Origin: Telmatactis stephensoni
Taxonomy: Eukaryota > Cnidaria > Anthozoa > Actiniaria > Isophelliidae
Length of the DNA: 64,000 nucleotides
Assembly (NCBI GenBank): GCA_029948255.1
Contig: JALIZF010001824.1
Span: 310,001 to 374,000, forward strand
Direction of reading: 5' to 3'
Shown here: one piece after another, positions 12,027 through 25,800 of the stretch
Numbering within the stretch: position 1 is the stretch's first letter
How the letters are laid out: each line of letters opens with the position of its first letter
Translations under genes and position numbers: made by a program
Notes under the pieces: generated by a model
The model's input: only the letters and a program-made list of their open reading frames with translations
What the model was told of the DNA's origin: nothing
Databases searched by the model: none

Positions 12027-12182
12027 TCACAGGGGCGAATCCAGGATAATCCTTCAAGAAGGGGTGCAGCGTTATAGCGAAGATACTTTGTATGAAAAGT
12101 ATCGACAAGAAAAGGGCCCGGCCAAAGTCGTCTCAGAAAGGGGGTAGGCAACCCTGCACCCCTCCCCTAAATCCGCCCTTGA
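12027..12182. mobile_element. Copy 1 of the GGGTGCACCCCC repeat family
   Basis: It contains AAGAAAAGGGCCCGGCCAAAG, GTCGTCTCAGAAAGGGG and CTGCACCCCTCCCCTAAATC. Related copies lie at 26806-27210 (two, inverted) and 35198-35342. No coding capacity. Confidence 0.65.
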
Positions 12183-12654
12183 TTCAATAGTTAGTCAAGT
12201 TTCTTTCAAGGGTTAAATAAAATCACTCTAGTGTATTCTTGTCAGTTTATCAAAGCAAAAGAGTGCTAGCAAACTGAACCAAACTCTTCAAGTCCATAAT
12301 ATTTAATATCGAAGAGTCCTGTACTCGGCTTGGCAGAGCTTTCCATATTTTCCTCCTCTAACTCCGCTTGATGGGTTCGTTATAGAAGGAAAGGAAAACT
12401 GGTTTCCTTCCCCTCTCGTTAGACGAAGAAATTAAGGAAGGCTATACCAAGCAGGGTAACAGTCCTGTTAGTGTTTCAAACACTGTCATTGTCCAGTAGA
12501 TCCAATCAAATAACGTTTATGAATATTGCATTTTCATGTACTGCATCCGAGGTATCTTCCGAGGTATCTTCCGAGGTATCTTGCTTGATGCCGGAACACA
12601 ACGAGTCATTTTCATTTGAATCACTGATGTACACAAGATTTGATTCAAACATGT

Positions 12655-12696
12655 CACGTGTCATCCACAATTGCCCACGTGATCCCAGATCACGTG
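12655..12696. promoter_or_regulatory. Cluster of three CACGTG E-boxes
   Basis: CACGTG occurs at 12655, 12676 and 12691, all within 42 bases, just past the RAPH1-like poly(A) signal. Such boxes bind bHLH factors of the MITF/TFE, USF or MYC type. Function here is an inference. Confidence 0.35.
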
Positions 12697-12714
12697 ATAA
12701 TTCATTATTAAGTT

Positions 12715-12720
12715 TTTATT
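12715..12720 (-). other. Polyadenylation signal AATAAA of the RAPH1-like gene
   Basis: It is about 27 bases after the TGA at 12747-12749. This supports the view that the C-terminal reading frame ending there is the real one. Confidence 0.6.
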
Positions 12721-12746
12721 GGTTTAATTGTTTTGCGAATCCTCTT

Positions 12747-13830
12747 TCACGACTTTTCGCTACTATTTGTTCTGGATCGCCCCTTTTTCGGCGGTGGAGG
12801 AGGAGGAGGTGGAGGAGCAGGTTTACTACTGCTGTTAGTTCTGTCTCTTGTTCTTCAATAATACCTCCGGTGGGGGAGGAGGTAAGTCAGCATCTGCAAC
12901 TGTTTGTATCATCTCCAGGTGGGGGTGGTGGAGGAAGATTGTCGAGCGAGTCTGTAGATCCCATTTCTGCAACACGAGTAATCTTTTTATTTCCAATGTT
13001 ATTTCCGTTTTCATTCACGCTACCGCTTCGTGATGGTTTTCTCTTTACTGGAGGTGGTACCGATTCCTTTTGGGGGAGGGGTGGCGGGGGAGGAAAATTT
13101 GCCGCTAGATCATCAAGTGGTTCGACTCCAAACTCTTCATCTATGCTCCTTTGCGACCGCACGCTTTGAGATCTGCAGGGTTTACGTGCTACCGGTGGGG
13201 GTGGTGGTAGGGGTTCATTGAACGTCCCTGGTGCTGGTGATCGAGGTGCACTTGAGAACATTGATGGATGTGGTGGTGATGACGATGATCGTGCTTTATT
13301 ATTACGTGCCATTGGTGCATAATTATTAGTAGATGATAGTGGTGAGTGCAGTGCAGCATGTGGTAACATAGACACACCTTTATGAGGTAACGATGACGGC
13401 GACTGTAGACTCTCTAACATTGTCTTGACTTCCGTAGGTGATGGAATATGAGCTACATCGTACTACTGTCGTCGATATTCTTTCGCTCAGGAGTACTGGT
13501 TGTACTTGACGGGGGTGGTGGTGGTGGTGGTGGAGGAGCAAAGTCCAGATGATTCGGTGGTTGTGGGGGTGGGGGAGGAACAGAATCCAGACGATTTGGA
13601 GGCTGTGGGGGTGGGGGAGGAGCAGAATCCACACTTGGTGGCTGTGGGGGTGGGGGAGGAGCAGAATCCACACTTGGTGGCTGTGGGGGTGGAGGTTCTT
13701 CTTCTTCTTCTTCTTCAGCTATTTGGTCCACAATGTCGTTATCAATGTTGAATGATTTTGGTTCCAGAGTGTTTGGTGTCATGCCTGGACCAGTGCTCGA
13801 CGGTGTGCTAGGAGAGATTGGTTCGTGAAC
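12747..13830 (-). other. Frame-broken polyproline terminal exon of RAPH1-like gene
   Basis: The exon opens in the correct phase at 13830 and encodes four units of about 14 residues ([13 protein letters not shown] type). It then meets TAG at 13453-13455. The next frame (about 13460 to 12900) carries [20 protein letters not shown] and [10 protein letters not shown] third (to about 12845) has [15 protein letters not shown] fourth ends [13 protein letters not shown] at TGA 12747. The last two match the LPPPPPELL...PPPAPPKR end that I recall for vertebrate lamellipodin. Each join needs a one-base change in low-complexity sequence. All four F/L-PPPP motifs, the class that binds Ena/VASP EVH1 domains, lie beyond the first break. 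Confidence 0.75.
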
Positions 13831-16800
13831 CTGGAATTTAGGAAAACACCACAGACTACGTTAATTCTGTATAAATAGCATTAATAATAAGCCAGTTCGG
13901 AGTTTAAGAATCGTTTTCAGTGCGCATGCGATTTTATCCCGAACTTCTCACCTTCTTTTGTTTAAACCTTCTTTTGTTTTTAATCAAACAAAAGAAGGTG
14001 AGAAATTCGGGATAAAATCGCATGCGCATAAGAAACGATTCTTAAACTCCGAACTGGCTTATTGTACCAGATTATTGTTCTCATCGTATCCGGATAGCTG
14101 GATAGGGCTCGATATTGGAGCTTATCTAGATAAAAGATTATTAGAATGATGGTTATGACGTCAGAATATGGTTAAGATGATGTCATGCTGTGGTGATGAC
14201 GTCATGTTGTGGTGGTGATGGCGTCACTATTAAATATTTAGGATAATCAATCACGTTTCACCAGTTATTTTAATAAAATAAATTAAAATTATACCTCGTC
14301 CTCTGGTTCTGTTCCTTTTTTCCATGCATCAGAAAACAAGTTGCTAATACTTTTCTTTTGTTGTTTCGTCTCTGTTGATACTTTTCTTGAAACTGAAAAG
14401 CTTTGACTTCCTCCTTTGATCAAAGCAAAATGACACAAAATGAGAAGCAATCACTAGGCACCCCTCCAAGAGATAGTACATGCAGAGACTATTCAACACT
14501 AAATATGAACAGTATGGATGGACGTCTGTGTACAGAGAACTAAAATCCTGGCTGACAACCAAATCTTCAACAAAAACTTCAACATTTTCAAGACTCCAGC
14601 AGCCATTTTGGTTTATCAGGGTGTGGTCTTCGGTCAAGGAACAAGCCTCTGAACTATATAGTCATCCCTACATAGCACTAGATACCTACAAGTAGATATC
14701 CAGCCGCCTACTCCACTGCTACCACTACAAGTATAGAGAGTTCCATCCTATAGCTACATGTCAAGCAAAGCGATTGGTGACTTTCATACCTGGATTGTTG
14801 GTACCAATTGCAAGTTTAAGTCTGTCTGACTGTTGTTTAGCTTTGACTGCTTTGTCACGCGCATCGGATATCTACAAGAGAAAGATAAACATCCATCTTA
14901 AAACAACTACACAATTCATAGATAATGACTGGCAAGAAAGGGAGAGAGAACGTTTGACGAGAAAGGGAGAGAGGACGTTTGACGATTCAAAAATTGCATA
15001 ATTGCAAAAGTTTTTAATACTGTATTGAGAGCATCATAACTATGAGGAACAACGCTCATCTTGTTTCTATGGTAACAGCACAAATACCCGGCTGGGGGTG
15101 TTGATGGGGGACCGTAGTGCTGTGTAACCGTTACAAAAGACTAGTTAGGCGTGTTCCCCTGTACTGTTTAGATAACGATAGAGACAAATTATCATATCCA
15201 TAAGCGAAAATGCGTTACACAAGTAATAAACATTATGCTATATTGATAATTTAGCGATCTGCTAAGTGCCTAAAGAAGTTCAACCTTAAAGAGAGGCCAC
15301 ATGTATTGAAATTTTTTTGCATTTTCGCACCATATAGACAAAAGAAAAACGCTGTTTTGGTGTGCATAAAAGTTCGCATCGAAAAGTATGCATTTCCAAA
15401 CGAGAAACACTTCAGTTTGGCAGACGTAAGAAATTCCAAAAATTTCCTGCAGCCAAATTCTATTGCTGTCATTTCACGGGCTTTAAAACTGTGCACAAAT
15501 TGTCATATCATTACAAGATTAATCCACTAAGTACACACAGAAAGATTAATAACAGGACGACATTAGCATACACCTTTGTGGAGCCTGAATAAACAAGGAA
15601 CTACGGTTGGGTTACCATCCACATTGTGACCTTCATTAATCATTTAATGTTAATCAACCATGGCAAATACCATCATTGGGTGGTTTTAAACACTTACATA
15701 GCTAACATAGTTATCATAGTTTTAAACAGTTACATTTTCAATTCACTAATTCTAAACTCGATTTTATTATCTCCTTTTCTTTCCGATAACTACTTGGTGT
15801 TATTTGTAATGTATCAGGTATATTTGCCTTTGTTTTCAAAACGAATCGGTACGTTCAAGTATGCATGGGAACCATCTGACTGGTGGGAAGGTCAAGCATG
15901 GTTATCATGTTTGACAATGATTAGTTCGCTTATCTGGTCGTATTCAAGATAAATCAGGCACCGACACTTAGCTTAGATAAGACCAAACGCTGAAAAACCA
16001 TCCCATAAATTATATGGCGCCATAAAGGAGTGGAACAATAACGTTTCAAAAACATCCTTAATGATATTAACGAAGTATATATGAGGCCTTGAATGAATTT
16101 AGCTTAGAAATGATGCCTTTTTTACGACCAATGAAAAATCAAAGATCCGCAGAAGATATAACAAAATACATTTAACTTTATTCTTTATTTACAGTGTATA
16201 CAACGACAACTTCTTATTCTACGTATGACGTAATAAAAATATTTGCTCATGTATGACGTAATCTCGAACCCAAGCTTTTTCTTGAAGCGCGGTCATCAAT
16301 GTTTGAAAAGACCTGGGAACGAGACTGAGTCTGTTAAAGTATCTTTAGAATAAACTTTATAAAATCGTACATATTAGTTTAAAATGTTAAAACTATCAAG
16401 GACTGATGATGCCTTGTTAGAACAATATATTACTACATTGTTACCAAAACATAATCGGTAACTTTAAAATAACATTGTGTATATAAAATATGTAAATATA
16501 ACCAACGATACTCGTGTATGAAAATATATATACACTGTGGGCTATAATCATCAGTATTTTTCACTTGAACGCAAAGCCGTTCTACAAGAGTAGGGGGCTT
16601 TTTATTACAAATTGTATTATATAGATTAACTTAATAAGATTAACTAATAAGGTTCAGTTAAAAATAAAAACTGTCACTTTGTAAGAACAGGAAATTAAGA
16701 TAATGTAAAGCGGATTATCGAAAGAAATATTTTCTGTTTTGAAGCATTACTTGTCGATCTAGCTAGCCTAGTTTTTGTTGCTAGGCAACAGCAATGTTAG

Positions 16801-19800
16801 TCGAAAACTGCCACAACAGAAAAAAAATTCCCAACTTTTAAGAAGTTTGTAAATCTACTTGGTTCAAAATGTAGTTCATCTTTATTAATTTACAAGTCAG
16901 TCCATATACTATAGTTACTTTTTTAACGTCTAAGGAAATTGAACGAAAAGCCGCGGGATTTTTTACCAACCTGAGGAGCCGCATTGGACTCGGCTTTCTG
17001 TCCTGCACTAAAACTCGATGCTTTTGGGAATCTGTTTTTATCTAAAGAAAAGGCAAGTCTGTCCATTTCATCTTGTGTCGTAGCGTAGTCATCAAGCATC
17101 TTATAGCCATACTAAAGTACGGAAGAAGCATTGACATTTAGTAACTTGGAACCCCTGGTGTGCAAAGGGAGGAAACACCATGGGTGGGTAAGTTGCATGT
17201 TAGTAATTCTCAGGAGCAAAATACATACAGCACCTTTTCTTGCAACGTTGCGCGAGACAGACTCTATTGCCACCGTCTGTCCATCTCTGATTCCCGCAAA
17301 ATTCCGTGAAAAATTGGCGGACGTAGAATCAAGTTGTACTTTAGCAATGTTGCTAGCAAGAAAATATATATCGTGTAGCAAAGAAATGGTGGCTTTGCGG
17401 CGATTTAAAACTTGATATTGTTTGTAAACATAGAGTTAGACTCAGCTCTGAAGTTACAAGGTTGCGCGCAATGTTGCAGCAAAAGTTGCATCGTGTAACA
17501 TCTAACAATCTTATGTGTCTATTCGAAAATATTTGGCTGTCTTGAAGAGATTCTCAGCGCCGGACAAGCCTAGGTGGGGTGAGGATCAAGGGAAAATACA
17601 TACTAAGCAAAGTGGCAATTATCACCATGGGTGTCCACCAAGACGTCGGAAACTAAATGATGGCATCATTTTCAAAGCGAGAGGGAGAGACAAAGACGAA
17701 ACAGTTGTGACTTGTGAAGAAAACACATTTACCTTAGCCAATCGTATGCACACTGTCCATCGTTGAAGTGTTTTGGAATCTTCCGCGCAGAAGTATTTAA
17801 TAGCTTTAGAGTCCATGTCATGATATTCAGGATGCTACAACAACAACCAACACATCAATCAACGAATATATGACAGATATATTTGGAAAATTTCCAGATT
17901 GAAATGAAATATAAATAGCAGAGAAGACAAAGATAGATCACTCACGCGAAGACGCTTTGCTTGTGTCATCTGTTTTCAGTACCAGATAAGTGTATTAAGA
18001 AGGAAGGAAGCAGAATAGAGATGAACCAGAGGTAGTCCACGTTAGCAAAGAAAGGAATTGAATGAAAACAGTCAACAGTTAGCAGAGAAAGAACTTCAAA
18101 GAAACGAGAAAGCAGGCGAGGAAAGAGGAAAACGCGAGGGAAAACAGGGAAAAAGCGGGTAGAGAACATACAAATTAAAGACGAACGACTTACTTTTAAT
18201 ATAAAGCAGTGCTTCTGTTGGTGCCTTGAATTTCTTTTTGAATGCAGCGCCGCCAGTGTAAACTGTAACATATTCGAATTTAACCAAGCAAACCAAGTCC
18301 TTGGAAGACTGTTAAAATATATAAAAAGGTTAACTTTGAACTTGAGTAAAACAATAGTTCGTCCTAAACGATGATAACAACGGGAGCCACTGATAAAGCG
18401 TGCTCAGATCTAGGGGTGCGTGACATAAAAAGGTTGTCGTTTAAGGCGCGGAAATACGGGCAACAAAATCGTGCAACATTTCACACAACATTGTTGCAGA
18501 GCAAATCTTGCTCGTATCACCACCACTTCTGCTTTGTGCAACATGGAAAATTTGTTGCGAACGAGGTGTAATACGAATAACATGTGCTCTACAACTTGCA
18601 ACGCCACAATGTTGCGCGAAATGCTGCATGATTTTGTCGCCCGTATTTCTGCGCCTTTACGCAATTAGTCAACGGAAATATAACTAAGGTAAAACTAATG
18701 AGCAATATGTCTCTCAAGTAACTTACGCAATTAGTCTATTTAACATTATTTTTGCAAACCTTAGTTTTTCCTTTTGGCGTGTAATAGATGCCCGACGCTC
18801 TAAGAACAAAGTAATGCTTTTTCCAACTTTTCTTTCCTTCTTTGAGGTATAACACTCCGTCTAACTCTGGTAACCTCATCGCATCAGGTTGAAAATGTTC
18901 CTGAAATCATAATAGAAAATGTTATATTGTAAACAAACCATTCGTGACCGCTATTTTACTGTCGATCCAAAAATAGTCAATTATATGGGATAATTCACCT
19001 GTATTAAAATATCTTTACTTTTTTCTGCAAGTTGAGCAGCACCTGCTGATGTATCGCTTGATAGAAGATAATTCTAAAAATAAGAAAAAGAAAAAAAGGA
19101 AACGCGTCTTTATGTTAGATAATCTACCAATGAATTACATAGAAAACTGCCAAATTACACATCATTTACATAATGTCAAAAGGTTTCCCAGTTTGTGATT
19201 GGTTTGGGATGAAGAAAGCCAATTGAATGTTTCGCGCCAATTTTTCAGGATCCGAGCCCCACTGCCCCAATAATAAAAGAAATAAAAAAAAAAAAATAAC
19301 ATTGAGAAATAAAATAAGAAATAATATACTAAATAATCAAAGAAACGCTCCGTCCACATGGATACAGTTTTCATTCGAAAACGGAAACTTTATACATTTT
19401 CATGTTATATCCACAAGCAATATCGTTTTCAGGAACGCAACTCTAGCGTTTCCGTATGGACGCTCGATCAAAAAACGTGTTTGGTGTATTCTAAATAAGG
19501 CCAAAGAAAACAAAATGAACCTGAGTTACGAACCTGCGGGTTTTTGAATAAAGCATATTTGTCTCTCCTATTAGTGATAACAATACGATTCTCATTTTCC
19601 CACGGCCAGTAGGAAACCACATCTACTACTGACTCGTGATCTTCCAGACATCTCTCTATATAAGAATAATGATATTAAATGAGCATGTAAAAACACGTCC
19701 AAATGATGGGAGGCAGCATGGTCAAGAGGTCATAGCATCGCTCTCGCAATCCGGAGGCCGGTCCCGAGTTCGAGTCCCCGCTCTGGTCACTAGCTGAGGC

Positions 19801-22800
19801 TGAATTTGTTCTGGGTAGTCCCTAGTTCAGATTCAGCTGCTCAACCATAAAAAAAATTCTTTATTTTAATGAGGTGACCCGGTAGTTTACATAATGGCCC
19901 TCAATTAAGAATCCCAACTGGCAAGGAGGCGAACCAGTTGGCTATATTACAAGCATGGCCGAGAAACTGAATTTGAAAATAGCCAACCTTAGCTAACCTT
20001 CTGCCAGTTGGTAGGAGCAAGGATGGCACAGTTGGTTAGTGCGCGGCCTGCGGTGCGAGAGGTCCCGAGTTCGATTCCCAGTGACTTCACATCCTTGTTT
20101 TGACTTCTTTCCTTTCCGTGTAGCTTTAAGTAGCTTTAAATACCCTTAAAACGGAGCACTGATGGAGAGAGGGGGTGAAAGGCGCACACTTCGAACGCTT
20201 TATACATGTGCCCCTGGCTCAGGAGAACTGGGAAACCACTGCCCGCGCTTCGAAGTAAAATAAATTGCCTTTGCCTTTTGGTATACCTGTTGGTATTTGC
20301 AAATGAAAAGTACTGCAGGGCTAACAATACTGAATGTATGACACCCTATTAAAATAAAGTTTTTTTTACAATATATTTAATGAATCGACAGTCGTAAACT
20401 ACTTTTATCCTCAAATACAAGTTTAACCGTATCAAAGGACGTATCCGAGGATATTGTAAGTTGCTTCTGAACATTTTTTGAAAAACTTGTGCAAACAGGA
20501 CCGCACGCAAATCTTGGTGTGCATTATTTGTTTTGCGAGACCATAGTCGAACCCGTCAAACGTGACTATTACTTTACAAAAACGTTTTAACTCACATCTA
20601 TTTGGGCTAAATTCGTGCTCTCCAGTCATCAAAAACAGCAGGGCATCGTTTAAATGCACCAATACGAGTTCAATTATGTTATCACTATTTGACTCTACGC
20701 ACGTACGCAAGTTGCGCGATACGTCTTGAGAGCCACCTTGAGATAACCGACCCAAGTTATCAAACGAAACGATTAGTTACATACCCATACAAAGGTCTGG
20801 TATTCTCTCTACAAGCGCCCAGTTAGGATCAGGTTCTGCGTCATTTTTTATCATCATTTTTTTGCTGACTTCCCAAGCTGTCCATGTCTGGTCGATAGCA
20901 ATAGTTTTCGATGTTGGATCTTCATCGTTGAAAACTTTGACGACCAGCTGAAACAGTTACATAGTCATTATAGCAAACATTCAGACACTCTTAATTAAGA
21001 TGTCTAAGAATGTAACGCTTATTGGGGTACTCATATAGGCCACCCAAATACACCAAAAGTCTAAGGGGTTGGGCGCCGTCTGTTTTAAAAGTTAACTCTG
21101 GTTTAGCAGTAAGGGAGGGAAGAACGTGATTCTGGATAGGCCTAGAAAAACCTATCCATAGATCTAGTTTACCTTTTTGACTCTGGCAGCTCGTAGTTTC
21201 TCTAAAGCGATTCTAATTTTCTCCGCTTTAATTCTCTCTTGTTGTTCTTCCTGCAAAATTAGCAAGATTAGTGACGTCATTTGGGTGTCGCAGTGCATAA
21301 CGACGTCTTGTGTGCAATTAAATTTAGATTTATGAAACATGTGACAAAAAATGATACTTTATGTGATCTAACAACATGGAACAGTAGGAAGAACATCACT
21401 TCATGCAGAGACATGAATATTGCAAACGTGCTACCGTAACACGTAACGGAAAATTGGCAAGTGTTAGGATGTTAGGATGGGGTCCCTGTTTACTGACGTC
21501 ACTTACCAAAGTCAGCTCTTTGTTTTCTTCTTGAACACTTTCCAAGCGACTCCGTACATCTGCTGGGACCTGAAGTCAGCATAATTAGTTGATTAGATAC
21601 AATGTTGGTCTTTGGCAAGGACACAATGGCAAATGACGTTAATTAAAATTAATATTGACGGCTGAGACAACGAGATAACACAGCTTCTTCATTAACGAAA
21701 GACTCAATGTAGGCCATTGACTTAGATGAAAAGGAGTTGAAAGTAACGATTTTACTTAGAAATAAAAAGATTATTTCTTTCTTTCCCGTCCCATCCGTAA
21801 TTCTTAATATTACAAAACTACATATTAGTAAGAAAAGAAGTCCGGCGAAAAAGATTGTATTAACTCTTGACGTGGTTCTAAAGAATAGCTCTTATCCCAA
21901 CGAAGTTAAAAACATCAACGGAATGAGATATTTCTTCACTTATTTAACATAGTGGATTTTCTCTGAGCCGGATAACCCAAAGCTTCTCTGAATGACAGTT
22001 CTAAGTGGGAACACATACAAATGGAAGCCATAAATGAAGCGCAACAATAATAAAAAAGAGGAATAATATTTTACGATGAATTTGGAACAGCTTCAGTTCT
22101 TTTGTCGTGAGCAGCAGAAAATAGATAAACTTTTGGACTGTTTTCTTCGTTTTGGTATTTGCCATAACACGTTCCCGTGGAGTCATCAACGAAAACAATA
22201 AAATCTGAGAACAATGTATGAATAAACGGCTTAAAAATAGAAAATAACATTCCAAGCGTTACAAACATTTCACAAGCAAGAACACTACGAAAATGCTCTT
22301 CTCAGCAGCAATTGTACTAGTTGACCGAGTGAGCGGAGAAATGGAAGGAAAGAGAATGAAACTAGAAATGAAAAAGAAGGTAATGAATACCAGAACTGGT
22401 GTACTCTACACAAGACTTCCAATGAGAATTTTGTTACAAAGCTATTCGGAATAGAAATCAGAGAATATTTAAAATGGACGCTACAAGACAAGTACAAATA
22501 CATGTTTGACAAATCATTGGAGTGTTTTCCAGTGAAAATGTCTACAAAAGAATAATCAAATCAAAGACAAAACAAGAAAAAAAAAAAAAACTCAAACAAA
22601 GAAATGACCATTACGAAAAGTCCTTTCTTTGAATTTTGGCAGATGTTGAGTATGCTTTTAAGTTAATTCTAAAGAATGGTCACTCGTAATGCACGTGCTG
22701 GCGGAATTACAATTCAAAACACACTTTTGTGATTATAGTAATACCCTTTGAACAAAAAGAAAAAAAACATGAAAAAATATCTCAATTGCCGGAGCTTTAT

Positions 22801-25800
22801 TTTAAAAACTAATACCATCAGAGAACATCAGCTAACTGATCAAAAAGTAATTTTGTCGTTCAAAAATATAGAATATTTTCAGGAATTCTGTGTCACGAGC
22901 GATGGCCTCTAGCCAAAGGGAAACTACAATTGTAGCATTCGTCATCAATCAACTCCGTCTTTCCTATTTAGATGCTTTTATTAACTTTGATAACTGTTCC
23001 TACTTCATGTTGAAAGAAAACCAAAATATATTCTTTCAGCTTCACCATAACTGTAATAATGAAGTGAGATGTTATCAGTAATAAAAACAAACGCGAAAAA
23101 CGTTCTTACCTTGACTGTTGGCGATAGAGGAGAGTTTGGCTTGGGAGAATAGGAATTGTCCACGAATGTGTCTGCGTTATGGTTAGGTGAAGTGTTAGAA
23201 TTCAGATCTTTTTCCATAATACAGAGATCTTCCAATAAGGCATCAAGATCCACTTCTCCAGTATCTATGAACAAACACAATTTCTGATTAGTGACAGACT
23301 ATTAACACATTATTGATGACAAACTGGTCCATTAATGAAGAGTTGGACCCATTATTTAAGAAAATTGAATTAAAACAGCCCAGATGGGAACACTTACGAC
23401 AACTTGTTTCCAATAATTTTGTTTAGTGTCGAAAATTTTGCCGACAGGCAAAAGCAACTGTGACTTAATGAATGAACTCTGATTTAAATGAATGTCACGA
23501 CCCAAGTGCTTAGTAATGAAAGACGAAAAAAGAAATACGATAGACACTAGCGTTGTGTCGGTACGCGTGTCCTGCGGATTTATTGGACAACTGTGAGTAC
23601 AATCATGCAACATTTAGACAAAAGGATACCCCTCCCTCAAAGAACAAATTGACAATAGTAGCGAAAAAGAAAAACAGAAGCAGTATAAACAAAAACCATT
23701 TCGGTAATGACCGTTCCTTTCTCACACTTGAAATAAAAGCCCCGAAGTCAATTAATTATGAAGTAAGCTCAAATCCGGTGAAATTTTTATTGAATCTCAC
23801 TGAGCGTCTGTAATCTTATTATACCAAAAAACTCATCAAATCCACGAGAAAGTTCTATACGGAAAGAATAGCGCGGTGTTATTGTTTTTACCCAAGGAAA
23901 TTGCACTTGAATCGAGTTGATGTGGTTAGATAGGTGAGGATTCCTAACTACAGCATAAATGACCTTCAAGAAAGATGAAACCATTTTCTACGTTACTTTA
24001 TAAACAAATGTAATGACTTGCGGTAAGTAATCACTTTTAAAAGTGTATTCATAAGTTATCTTTTTATTTTAGCTCGGCAGGATAAAAGGTGGGCAAATAT
24101 TTTCAAGATGTTGTTTGCAAATTAGTTGAAATAATCTATGACATCACTTCCTTAAAGTGTCGCTCATCAGACTTGTGTTTCATGTGACTTAGTTCACCGA
24201 CCTTTTCATTCATTACCTGCATTTGTAAACAACATGGCCGGCCCTCACAAGAAAACTCGCGAGGAATAAATGAGATCGAGGGACTGAAATGTAGGCAATA
24301 TCTTGAAAACAATCTCCCATTCTTTCATCAGATAACTTGAGTGAATAATCTTCGTGAAACTTAAAACACCGTTGATTGAAACAAACTGATATTGTTTTAA
24401 TGTACGGTCTATTAAAAATCATTTCAAATTATTGTACTGAAAAATAGTAAAGACTTACTTTATACTCGTTTTAAAACCATGAACATGAAATAAAACCGCG
24501 AACCTCCGACGCGTCCACAAAAATAATATCATTGTAGCACTAAGATTGAAGATACATAAAGGTGATTGGCAGTTTTACTAAAAGCCAGACTGCAAAAGCT
24601 TTGTTCATTAGTTTTGTACACTACATTTCAAGATAATTCATTCAAGTCACGGGACCTTGATGACTTTATAGTTGGAACAAAAATACCAAACGTTGTCTCA
24701 ATAAACATACCTAAAATCTGACTTGTAAAGAACAAGAAAATGGCAGTCAATACAATCGGAAACCCATTGGAAACAGTGACAAAAGTTGCACGATATTACG
24801 ACCACAACAACTAAGTGCTCCAAGCAATCACCACTACACAGCGTAAGCTCTTTGTAAGCCAAGATAAGGGTGGTTTCTTCCTGTGACCACATAAGAACCA
24901 CTGTTCCAGCCAAAAAGATCGAAACAATTAAGAGTTTTGAACCATAAAATCTATGACTAGCGATGTCTTGTCTGTTCCATGCTTGACTGGACGAAAGTTC
25001 ACGCAAATGGCTTGCTATAGCTTTGCTACAGGCCATAACGAGTTTACATGAACTAAATAAGTAGTAACTAAAGACTATACCTTCACGCCTAGGGCAATTC
25101 ATGAAATCCATGGCTGTTATGGTCTTGAGATGTTACTCTTTCAGTCCTTCTTACCACGAAAATCAATTACTTTCATCAACAAAGACACAACGCAAAAGCA
25201 CCCCTTATCTTATCGAGTCTTCTGATTAGTGTGCAATACTAGTTAACGATTAATTTTTATCAAATCAGAGAAACAAACGCATCATCTGATCATTGGGTTA
25301 TCTATGTAACAGCAGCTACTAATGGATCGACGCTCCTGCTGAGTGGCATGATAAACACGAAACATAAATACTAATCTATTAGGGGTTGGGGGATGTGTCC
25401 TCTGCAAGTTGATACCGACTTTTAGAAAGATACTACACACGGCTAAACCTGTTAGCGCACTACAGCAAGAACAAGTACGAACTCCAAGTTAATTTTCTCA
25501 AGTACAGTTGAGATTAATCGTAGAGAAGTTTCTTCAATGGGACCGTAAAATTCCGAATCACATTCAAAGAGAAGTGTTTACATTTTGTTCTTGAAGCCTA
25601 ATTGGTTCTATAGCTTATAAGGTACATCCCCACTCATCCGGATTAAATTGAAAAAGAATCTTTTTTCCTCCGTTTTCACGACTATAAGGCAATCAAAAAT
25701 GCTGTTTTTAGGTGTATAGAGGGCCCAGTCGTATCAAAAAGTTGCTTTCTCAAATTCATCTGGATTCGTGTGGACGTACCCTAAGGTCATAACGCAAGAC

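Larger units (their letters stand above)
10037..12714. other. Intergenic region between CNBD2-like and RAPH1-like genes
   Basis: This holds the presumed CNBD2-like promoter near 10040-10200, three repeat elements listed separately, and a three-copy 12-bp tandem repeat (GAGGTATCTTCC) at about 12548-12585. An 81-codon minus-strand frame at 10166-10411 has no recognisable domain and no matching splice partner. I see no other gene. Confidence 0.5.

Noticed and set aside
12880..12900. Plus-strand splice donor GAGGTAAGTCAG
   Set aside because: It fits the donor consensus by chance; no plus-strand gene is present there.
12471..13169. 232-codon plus-strand frame
   Set aside because: Overlaps the terminal RAPH1-like exon in antisense, is low-complexity and shows no domain.
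13500..13751. Plus-strand frames opposite the RAPH1-like polyproline exon (GVGEEQNP and RNRIQT repeats)
   Set aside because: Antisense shadow of the proline-coding tandem repeats.
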